Assembly: GCA_003023535.1 (NCBI GenBank)
Contig: PXSC01000134.1
Location: 4,407 to 11,308, forward strand
DNA: 6,902 nt
Direction of reading: 5' to 3'
From: Halobacteriales archaeon QS_9_70_65
Lineage (GTDB): Archaea; Halobacteriota; Halobacteria; Halobacteriales; Haloarculaceae
In this document: piece after piece, positions 1 to 5,182 of the stretch
Numbering within the stretch: position 1 is the first letter of the stretch
How the letters are laid out: each line of letters begins with the position of its first letter
The notes under the pieces: model-generated
What the model was told of the DNA's origin: nothing
Seen by the model: the letters and a program-made list of their open reading frames with translations, nothing else
The model's database searches: none
Translations under genes and position numbers: made by a program

Positions 1-407
1 ACCTCGGCGACGGCCTGCTGTTCGACACGAACCACGAGGGCCGCCACTACACGTGGCGCATCATCCACTCCGGCGAGGGCGACGCGACGGACTTTTTCGA
101 CGAACTCGGGGCCACCGTCGGCGACGGCGTCCGAATGGAGATGCTCCGGACCGCCGCCGCCGACGGCCCGACGGGGAAGACGACCGATGGACCGAACGCC
201 CCGTCGGCCGAACAGGAAGCCGCTCTCCGGGCCGCCGTCGAACACGGCTACTACGAGACGCCCCGCGAGGTCGACGTGAGCGAACTCGCCGATCACCTCG
301 GCGTGCCGCGGTCGACGCTGACCTACCGGCTCCGGCGGGCCGAGGCGTACCTGGCCGAACGGCACGTCGCCGACGAGCGGCTGTCGGCGTCGTCGACCCC
401 GCGCTGA
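1..407 (+). CDS. HTH_10 (bacterio-opsin activator type) transcription regulator, 3' part
   Basis: This is the C-terminal part of a DNA-binding regulator whose start lies outside the window. The reading frame enters at base 3 and ends with TGA at 405-407, giving about 134 visible residues. The last 60 or so residues match the HTH_10 pattern: an EQEAALRAAVEHGYYETPRE helix, then VSELADHLGVPRSTLTYRLRRAE, which is the helix-turn-helix with its recognition helix. This arrangement is characteristic of haloarchaeal Bat-like regulators. The preceding stretch (TWRIIHSGEG, FFDELGATVGDGVRMEML) resembles the sensory/linker part usual upstream of HTH_10 in short family members. The gene is co-oriented with the metal ATPase that begins 59 bases downstream, so it is a candidate regulator of that pump; this is inferred from position only. 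The ligand cannot be read from the visible part. Confidence 0.85.
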   Translation, partial: LGDGLLFDTNHEGRHYTWRIIHSGEGDATDFFDELGATVGDGVRMEMLRTAAADGPTGKTTDGPNAPSAEQEAALRAAVEHGYYETPREVDVSELADHLGVPRSTLTYRLRRAEAYLAERHVADERLSASSTPR

Positions 408-415
408 CGGCCGGT

Positions 416-427
416 TGGAATATTCCA
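416..427. promoter_or_regulatory. 12-bp perfect palindrome in the ATPase promoter region
   Basis: TGGAATATTCCA is a perfect palindrome and the most AT-rich spot between the regulator stop and the ATPase start. Its centre lies about 44 bases upstream of the ATPase ATG at 466. It could therefore be, or overlap, the TATA box of a short-leader transcript, and a dimeric regulator bound there would block transcription factor B/TBP. The symmetry is seen directly; the operator role is inferred. Confidence 0.45.
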
Positions 428-848
428 GGAAAGGCTCATCGAGGTGTCGCCCCAACATTCGGGCGATGACGGACGACGCCGAGACGGACGACAGGACGGG
501 CGACGGCGTGGCCGGCGAGCGGTCCGTTCGGCTCACGGTCCCCGAGATGGACTGTCCTTCCTGTGCGACGAAGGTCGAGGGAAGCCTCGAGGGAGTCGAC
601 GGCGTCCGCGAGTCGACGCTGCGGCCCACCACGGGGACGGCGACGGTGACGCTCGACCCCGAGCGGGGCTCGCGAAGCGACGTGGTCGCGGCCGTCGAGC
701 GGGCCGGCTACGAGGTGGCCGACCGGGACGGCGAGGCGGCCGACGGGCCCGCCGTCGCCGAGCCGTCGGCCGTCTGGACGAGCCGCCGGGCCCTCAAGAC
801 GTGGGTCGGCGCGGCCCTCCTGACGGTCGGGCTCCTCCTCGAGTTCGT

Positions 849-871
849 CCTCGGGGGGCTAAACCCCGAGG
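849..871 (+). repeat. 8-bp inverted repeat within the ATPase coding region
   Basis: CCTCGGGG (849-856) and CCCCGAGG (864-871) are perfect complements around a 7-base spacer. The repeat encodes part of the loop after the first membrane helix (LGGLNPEV). In such GC-rich coding DNA it may be coincidental. Confidence 0.4.
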
Positions 872-1211
872 TCGCGAGCGTCCTCGGCTCCCCACTGTCG
901 CTGGCCGACGGCCTGCTGCTGGCGGCGGCCGCCGTCGCCGGCCATCCGGTCGTCCGTGGCGGCTACTACTCGGCGCGGAACCGGAGCCTCGACATCGACC
1001 TGTTGATGGGAACGGCCATCCTCGCGGCGACCGGCATCGGCTACTTCGTCGAGGCGGCGACGCTGGCGGTCCTATTCAGCGTCGCCGAGCTGCTCGAGAG
1101 CTATTCGATGGACCGCGCCCGGGACTCCCTGCGCGAGCTGATGGAGCTGTCGCCGGAGGAGGCGACCGTCCGCCGCGACACCGGGTCGTCGGAGACGCCC
1201 CGAGCAGACGG

Positions 1212-1287
1212 CGACAGCGAGGAGCAAAGCTCCTCGGGCCGTGCGAGCGGGCGAAGCCCGCGAGCAGAAGCCGTCGACAGCGAGGAG
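1212..1287 (+). repeat. 63-bp-period in-frame insert bounded by 13-bp direct repeats, with two hairpins
   Basis: CGACAGCGAGGAG occurs at 1212-1224 and again at 1275-1287, exactly 63 bases (21 codons) apart, in the actuator domain of the ATPase. Just upstream, CGAGCAGA recurs at 1201-1208 and 1261-1268. Between the copies lie two perfect hairpins: CGAGGAGC/GCTCCTCG (1218-1225 with 1229-1236, loop AAA) and GCGGGC/GCCCGC (1247-1252 with 1256-1261, loop GAA). The segment is translated as DSEEQSSSGRASGRSPRAEAV before DSEE recurs. Removing one period leaves the reading frame and the flanking A-domain strands intact. The structure suggests a miniature palindromic insertion, but local slippage duplication is an alternative. 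Confidence 0.6.
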
Positions 1288-2502
1288 GTGACCGTCCCCG
1301 CCGACGAGGTCGCGGTCGGCGAGACGGTGATCGTCCGGCCCGGCGACCGGGTGCCCGTCGACGGGACCGTCCTCGACGGCGAGAGCGCCCTCGACCAGTC
1401 GCCGGTCACCGGCGAGAGCGTCCCGGTCGATAAGGGCCCCGGCGCGGAGGTCTACGCCGGTTCCATCGTCGAGGGCGGCTACCTGGAGGTCGAGGCGACC
1501 GCCCGCGCCGACGACTCGACGCTGTCGCGGATCATCGAGCTGGTTCGGGGTGCTCAGGAGAAAAGAACCGACAGCGAGCAGTTCGTCGACCGCTTCGCGG
1601 GCTACTACACGCCCGTGGTGGTCGCGGCGGCGGCCCTGACGGCGGCGCTGCCGCCGCTTCTCCTCGACGGGGCGACGACGGTCGGCCTCGCGGGGGTCGA
1701 GGTCGCACTACCGGGCGGCTGGCGGCCGTGGTTCGTCCGTGGACTGACGCTCCTGGTCATCGCCTGCCCGTGTGCGTTCGTCATCTCGACGCCCGTCTCG
1801 GTCGTCTCGGGGGTCACCAGCGCCGCCCGCAACGGCGTGCTCGTCAAGAGCGGCACCCACCTAGAGACGACCGGCGAGGTCGACGCCGTCGCCCTCGACA
1901 AGACTGGGACGCTCACGAAGGGTCGGCTCGCCGTCACCGACGTCGTGCCGCTGGGCGGGACCGACGAGACGACCCTGCTCCGGCGGGCCGCCGCCCTCGA
2001 GCGGCGGAGCGAACACCCGGTCGCCGGGGCGATACTCGACCGCGCGGAGGCCGCCGGCGTCGACGACGGCCCGGAGCCGACCGGCTTCGAGGGGCTGGCC
2101 GGCCGCGGCGTCCGCGCCGACCTCGACGGCGAGGCCTACTACGTCGGCAAGCCCGCGCTGTTCGAGGAACTCGGATTCGACCTCTCGCGGCCCCGACGTG
2201 TGACCGACGGCGGGACCCAGCGGATGGCCGAGTCGCCGGCCGAGCGGCTCGCCGACCTCGAGGCGGCGGGCAAGACGGTCGTCCTCGTCGGCACGGAGTC
2301 GGAGCTGGCCGGCATCGTCGCCGTCGCCGACGAGGTCCGGCCGGCCTCCCGGCGCGCGGTCGAGCGGCTCCACGAACTCGGGGTCGACCGCGTCGTGATG
2401 CTGACCGGCGACAACGAGGGCACCGCCCGGGCCATCGCCGAGACGGTCGGCGTCGACGACTACCGCGCCGACCTGCTGCCCGAGGAGAAAGTCGAGGCCG
2501 TC

Positions 2503-2513
2503 GAGGCTCGCGC
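2503..2513 (+). other. Deletion/frameshift junction in the P-type ATPase
   Basis: The left side encodes EEKVEAVEA in one frame. From 2510 the sequence encodes [20 protein letters not shown] in the +1-shifted frame. In intact P1B pumps these blocks are separated by the GDGxNDxP hinge and the GxGTDxAxETADVAL stretch, neither of which is present in any frame here. The lost length must equal 2 modulo 3, and by comparison with remembered family members is around 140 bases. Confidence 0.75.
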
Positions 2514-2784
2514 TGATGGGCGACGATATCGGGAAGCTGCCCTACCTGTACGCGCTGTCGCGGGCGGCGAACGGCATCATCCGGCAGAACGTCTGGGGCA
2601 GCCTCGGGGTGAAGGCACTGCTCGCGGTCGGCGTCCCGTTCGGCTACGTGAGCGTCGCGCTCGCGGTCGTGGTCGGCGACATGGGGATGAGCCTCGGCGT
2701 CACCGGCAACGCGATGCGGCTGGCCCGGCTGTCGCCCGAGGACTGACCGCCGTTCTCTCGTCGTGAAGCCGCCCCCGGGGAGTT

Positions 2785-2801
2785 ACGTCCCCAGGGGACG
2801 T
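2785..2801. promoter_or_regulatory. 17-bp inverted repeat before the small membrane ORF
   Basis: ACGTCCCC-A-GGGGACGT is an 8+8 perfect inverted repeat with a single central base. It lies 38 bases after the ATPase stop and 9 bases before the ATG at 2811. It could be an operator between TATA and start (an AGTTAC sequence at 2781-2786 is a weak TATA candidate). It could also be an RNA hairpin closing the upstream transcript; no T-run follows it. Confidence 0.45.
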
Positions 2802-2810
2802 GCGTATCGT

Positions 2811-2918
2811 ATGAACGCCGGAGTCAGCCCGTTCCACCAGGCCGCCGTCCTCGGGTTCACCGGGGTGGTGGTGGTGCTCGTGCTCGCGGCCCTGCTATTC
2901 GTCTTCCTCGGGCTGTGA
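2811..2918 (+). CDS. Possible 35-residue single-span membrane protein
   Basis: A short ATG-to-TGA frame encodes a 35-residue peptide. A polar N-terminus (MNAGVSPFHQ) is followed by one continuous hydrophobic stretch from about residue 11 to 35, rich in Val, Leu and Phe and without charge. That is enough for one transmembrane helix, and the peptide ends at the membrane face. Similar very small membrane peptides are frequent in haloarchaeal genomes and often escape annotation. An inverted repeat lies just upstream and the thioesterase begins 66 bases downstream. I do not recognise a family. Position after a metal pump hints at a link, but nothing in the peptide (no Cys or Met cluster, a single His) supports metal binding. 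The composition is unlike random GC-rich shadow frames, which in this window are Arg-rich. Confidence 0.5.
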   Translation: MNAGVSPFHQAAVLGFTGVVVVLVLAALLFVFLGL

Positions 2919-2984
2919 GTCCGGCCGATCCGGGATCCGCTCGAAAGCGCAAGACCCATCGGCCGGCCTCCGGTGGAGCGCGAC

Positions 2985-3398
2985 ATGGACGCCGAGTTCC
3001 GCTTCGACGTCGAGATCCCCGTCCGGTACCGCGATCTGGACACGCTCGGACACGTCAACAACGCCGTCTACGCGACCTACCTCGAACAGGCCCGGGCCGC
3101 CTACGTCGACCGTGTTCTCGGGATGGACCTGGAGGACGACGGGATGGTGCTCGCGAGCCTCAAGATCGACTTCCGGCGGCCGGTCGACGCCGCCGTCGGC
3201 TCGATTCGCGTCGAGTGCGGTGCCGTCTCCGTCGGCGACTCGAGCTTCCGGATGGGCTACCGCGTCCACGACGACGGCGACGACGAACCGGCGGCGACCG
3301 CCGAGTCGGTGCAGGTCGCCTGGGACGGAGCGTCGTCGCGGTCGCTGCCGGCGGCCTGGCGGGAGTCGCTGCGGGCGTTCGAGCCCGGACTGTCCTGA
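2985..3398 (+). CDS. Hotdog-fold acyl-CoA thioesterase (4HBT/YbgC/FadM type)
   Basis: A 137-residue cytoplasmic enzyme predicted to hydrolyse acyl-CoA thioesters. The N-terminal motif VRYRDLDTLGHVNNAVYATY followed by LEQAR is the classic 4HBT/YbgC active-site block. Asp19, by eye, aligns with the catalytic Asp of 4-hydroxybenzoyl-CoA thioesterase, and GHVNN begins the central hotdog helix. Later strands (LASLKIDFRRPVD, IRVECGAVSVGDSSFRMGYRV) fit the family, and the length is typical. The substrate cannot be predicted. I choose the ATG at 2985 because GGTGGAG lies a few bases upstream as a plausible ribosome binding site and the DxD motif then falls at the usual distance from the N-terminus. 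A GTG at 2973 would add four residues and overlaps that site. The gene appears intact. Confidence 0.88.
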   Translation: MDAEFRFDVEIPVRYRDLDTLGHVNNAVYATYLEQARAAYVDRVLGMDLEDDGMVLASLKIDFRRPVDAAVGSIRVECGAVSVGDSSFRMGYRVHDDGDDEPAATAESVQVAWDGASSRSLPAAWRESLRAFEPGLS

Positions 3399-3460
3399 CG
3401 CCGGCGACGCCGGCCGCCAGGCGTCGATACGCTCTTTGCGGTCGGCGTCCGTGTCCGACC

Positions 3461-3886
3461 GTGGAGTCCGACGACCCGACCGTCATCCGATCGCTCGCGG
3501 TGACGGCCGACGACGTGGTGGCCGCCTTGGAGGCAAACGAGCGGCGGGATACGGCGGCCGTGCTCCGGGTGACGCCGCCGTTCAGCGGCCGGATGCGCGC
3601 CCGCCTCCACCGGACGGCGGTCGACGCCGACTACGGCGTTCCGGAGCCGCTGCACGTGTCGCCGGAGCGGTTCGTCGCCTCGCCGCCGCCGCTGCCGACG
3701 CCCGACGACACCGAGGACGAACTCCGGACCGACCCGGAGCTGTCGTACGACCCCGAAACCCACCGCCGCCGCCACGAGGCCGCCCTCGAGGAGTGGCGGG
3801 CGTCCGTCCGGACGTCGCTGGTCGAGGTGACGACGGTCGAGACGCCGGCCGGCGCCCACGAGGTATCGGTGTCGATCCTCGGGTGA
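3461..3886 (+). CDS. Hypothetical protein, 141 residues, acidic, soluble
   Basis: Starts with GTG at 3461 and ends with TGA at 3884-3886. The product has an N-terminal block (VIRSLAVTADDVVAALEANE) followed by RRDTAAVLRVTPPFSGRMRA. A middle segment, EPLHVSPERFVASPPPLPTP, is Pro-rich. Then come an acidic stretch (DDTEDELRTDPELSYDPETH) and a helical C-terminal part (RRRHEAALEEWRASVRTSL) ending in short beta-like strands. No signal peptide or membrane helix is seen. The amino-acid pattern (acidic, Ala/Val rich, third-position GC) is that of a genuine haloarchaeal protein. I do not recognise a named family. The start is chosen because it is the last in-frame start before the conserved-looking N-terminus; the same frame upstream is Arg-rich and overlaps the thioesterase. 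A CTCTTT sequence at 3432-3437 is about 27 bases upstream and may act as a weak TATA box. Confidence 0.75.
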   Translation: MESDDPTVIRSLAVTADDVVAALEANERRDTAAVLRVTPPFSGRMRARLHRTAVDADYGVPEPLHVSPERFVASPPPLPTPDDTEDELRTDPELSYDPETHRRRHEAALEEWRASVRTSLVEVTTVETPAGAHEVSVSILG

Positions 3887-3917
3887 CCGACGGCGCTCAC
3901 CGGACGACGACGGCGGA

Positions 3918-3955
3918 TGAAACGTCTCGGGCCCGCTCGACCGTTCGTGAAACGT
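3918..3955. repeat. Pair of TGAAACGT direct repeats 30 bp apart
   Basis: TGAAACGT occurs at 3918-3925 and 3948-3955, a spacing of exactly 30 bases, or about three helical turns. The second copy extends into the palindrome AAACGTTT (3950-3957). They lie in the 159-base gap between the 141-residue protein and the small membrane gene at 4046. The same gap also holds a 5-bp hairpin, TCCGG/CCGGA, at 3961-3973. They could be binding sites for one regulator. Confidence 0.4.
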
Positions 3956-4010
3956 TTTGATCCGGACGCCGGAGCGCTAAAAGAACCGAAACGACGCGAA
4001 CCCTCCGGCC

Positions 4011-4018
4011 GTTATTAG
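4011..4018 (+). promoter_or_regulatory. TATA-box candidate for the 71-residue membrane protein
   Basis: GTTATTAG is an AT-rich octamer in GC-rich surroundings, centred about 31 bases before the ATG at 4046. With the usual TATA-to-start distance of about 25 bases, transcription would begin a few bases before the start codon, giving an almost leaderless transcript. Confidence 0.5.
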
Positions 4019-4045
4019 TGGGTACGACGCCACGGTAAGGGCAGA

Positions 4046-4261
4046 ATGGACACGCGCGGACCCGGCGGGCTTCTGCGGTCGGTGGCGTCGTCGCGGCTCC
4101 TGTGGCCGGTGCGTGCGGCGGCGTTCTGGGCGGCCGTTTTCCTGCCGTTCTGCTCGGTCGCGCTGGTGGCCGCCGGGTCCGTGACCGACGCCACGCGGCT
4201 GGCGTCGCTGCTGGCGGCCAACGTCGTCGCCTTCGTGGTCGGCCACGGTCACGGCCGGTAG
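4046..4261 (+). CDS. Small two-span membrane protein, 71 residues
   Basis: Starts with ATG at 4046 and stops with TAG at 4259-4261. The N-terminus (about residues 1-20) has several Arg and no acid apart from Asp2, fitting the positive-inside rule. Two hydrophobic segments follow: AAAFWAAVFLPFCSVALVAA at about residues 24-43, and LASLLAANVVAFVVG at about 52-66. They are joined by a short polar turn (GSVTDATR), and the tail is His/Gly-rich (HGHGR). It therefore looks like a small hairpin integral membrane protein of the cell envelope. I do not recognise a named family. It has its own promoter candidate upstream. The aldo/keto reductase begins 45 bases downstream in the same direction. The opposite-strand reading across this area is low in hydrophobicity and is rejected. 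Confidence 0.7.
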   Translation: MDTRGPGGLLRSVASSRLLWPVRAAAFWAAVFLPFCSVALVAAGSVTDATRLASLLAANVVAFVVGHGHGR

Positions 4262-4278
4262 AACCGGGACCCGCACAG

Positions 4279-4310
4279 CCATACCCCGGGGGATCCTACG
4301 CAGGGTATGG
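4279..4310 (+). promoter_or_regulatory. Inverted repeat spanning the aldo/keto reductase start codon
   Basis: CCATACCC (4279-4286) and GGGTATGG (4303-4310) are perfect 8-bp complements around a 16-base spacer. The right arm contains the ATG at 4307, and the left arm falls where a TATA box for a leaderless transcript would be. The arrangement suits an operator. In a transcript with a leader it could instead form a hairpin hiding the start codon. Function is inferred. Confidence 0.4.
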
Positions 4311-5175
4311 ACGCCGTCTACCTCGGCTCGACGGGACTGCGGGTCTCGGAGTTCGCCCTCGGGACGTGGCGGTTCGGCCGCGAGGACGCCACCGGCGCCG
4401 TCGAGATCGACAAACAGCGGGCCTTCGAGCTGCTGGACGTCTACGCCGACCACGGCGGCCGGTTCATCGACGCCGCCGACATGTACGGCGACGGCCGCGC
4501 CGAGCGGTGGATCGGCGAGTGGTTCGCGGACCGCCCGTGGGACCGCGAGTCGTTCGTCGTCGCCTCGAAGGTGTACTGGCCGACCCGCGACGACCCCAAC
4601 GGCCGGGGGCTCGGCCGCAAACACCTGCGGCGGTCGCTGGACGGCATCCTCAAGCGGCTCGGCACCGACCGCCTGGACGTCCTCTACGCGCACCGCTGGG
4701 ACGACGACACCCCCGCCGAGGAGTTCCTGCGAACGCTCGACGGCTTCGTCGACGACGGCCGCGTCCACTACCTCGGCACCTCGACGTTCGAGCCGAACGC
4801 CTGGAAGGTCGCCCGCGCGAACGAACTCGCCGACCGGCGGGGGTACGAGCCGTTCACCGTCGCCCAGCCGCGGTACAACCTCGTCGACCGGGAGATCGCC
4901 GGCAACTACCGCGAGATGTGCGACCACTACGGGATCGGCGTCTGTCCGTGGTCGCCGCTGGCCGGCGGCTTCCTTTCGGGCAAGTACGGCCGCGAGCGGC
5001 CGGCGCCGCGGAGGTCGAAACCCCGCCGGCGGCGGTCGCGCTGGCGTGGCTCCGCGAGCGGGGGACCGTCCCGGTCGTCGGCGCCCGGACGCCCGCCCAG
5101 CTGGAGACCAACCTCCGGGCCGCCGAGATCGCCCTGACCGACAGCCAGCGGCGGCGCCTGACGGAGGCTCACTGA
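4307..5175 (+). pseudogene. Aldo/keto reductase, internal deletion and frameshift
   Basis: NAD(P)H-dependent oxidoreductase of the AKR (beta/alpha)8 barrel family, voltage-channel beta-subunit/YhdN-like type, cytoplasmic. From the ATG at 4307 the frame shows STGLRVSEFALGTWRFG and FIDAADMYGDGRAERWIGEW. The catalytic tetrad is Asp55, Tyr60, Lys88 and His129 (VLYAHRW). YLGTSTFEPNAW, QPRYNLVDREI and WSPLAGGFLSGKY (to about residue 227) follow. Past GRER (about base 4997) the frame runs into Arg/Pro-rich nonsense, stopping at 5137. The genuine C-terminus continues in another frame from about 5011: EVETPPAAVALAWLRERG, then PVVGARTPAQLETNL (cofactor-binding end), stopping at 5175. The stretch between, normally about 30 residues with the helix before the VALAWL block, is absent in every frame. 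The catalytic tetrad remains but the cofactor-binding C-terminus is separated, so activity is unlikely. The substrate cannot be stated. Confidence 0.82.
4994..5010 (+). other. Deletion/frameshift junction in the aldo/keto reductase
   Basis: The left side ends with SGKYGRER in the start frame; the right side begins with AAEVETPPAAVALAWL in the preceding frame. The intervening part of the family alignment is missing, so a simple one-base indel cannot explain it. The lost length must equal 1 modulo 3. The junction itself is made only of G and C over more than 10 bases (CGGCCGGCGCCGCGG area). Confidence 0.7.
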
Positions 5176-5182
5176 CGGTCAG
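5172..5182. other. Convergent stop codons inside an 11-bp inverted repeat
   Basis: CTGAC-G-GTCAG contains the TGA of the reductase (5173-5175) and, on the opposite strand, the TGA of the permease (5179-5181). Only three bases separate the two genes, so their 3' ends must overlap as RNA. No T-rich terminator is seen. Confidence 0.6.

Larger units (their letters stand above)
466..2746 (+). pseudogene. Heavy-metal P1B-type ATPase (Zn/Cd exporter type), internal deletion and frameshift
   Basis: Membrane pump that would export divalent heavy metals using ATP. Numbering is from the ATG at 466. Domains in order: N-terminal heavy-metal-associated domain with MDCPSC (C30, C33); a membrane region from about residue 112; actuator domain with TGES (315-318); metal-site CPC (434-436); phosphorylation motif DKTGT (D478); SEHP (H517); TGDN (647-650). 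The frame is then lost near base 2505, after [12 protein letters not shown]. It resumes in another frame at ALMGDD (2510) and runs to the true C-terminus at 2746. The last two membrane helices carry NVWGSLGVK and [10 protein letters not shown]; the K and DxG are the signature of P1B-2 (Zn/Cd/Pb) pumps. About 45 residues including the hinge GDGxNDxP are missing, so neither piece should be an active pump. Read straight through, frame one gives a 766-residue chimera ending at 2766 with a basic, unrelated tail. An ATG at 415 is in frame but precedes the palindrome and encodes a non-conserved leader, so 466 is preferred. A low-complexity insert sits at about residues 250-270. Confidence 0.85.

Noticed and set aside
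849..871. Hairpin as an attenuator or terminator inside the ATPase
   Set aside because: No T-run follows and the region is ordinary GC-rich membrane-loop coding sequence; it is kept only as a repeat.
444..1433. Long Arg/Gly-rich plus-strand frame inside the ATPase
   Set aside because: Its composition is typical of a shifted frame in GC-rich DNA; the ATPase frame carries all conserved motifs.
2503..2513. Intein or intron at the ATPase junction
   Set aside because: Material is missing rather than added; there is no Cys/Asn splice signature or extra sequence.
1728..2516. Long plus-strand frame within the ATPase
   Set aside because: It is an Arg-rich shadow of the phosphorylation/nucleotide-binding domain with no recognisable fold.
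3977..4927. 316-residue minus-strand frame opposite the small membrane gene and the reductase
   Set aside because: It reads as reverse-complement of a well-supported AKR; Arg/Pro/Val-rich with no family motif and no promoter-like sequence at its start.
2503..5010. Programmed ribosomal frameshifting as an explanation for the split ATPase and reductase
   Set aside because: Conserved segments are physically absent as well as out of frame, so a frameshift alone could not restore the proteins; no slippery heptamer is visible.
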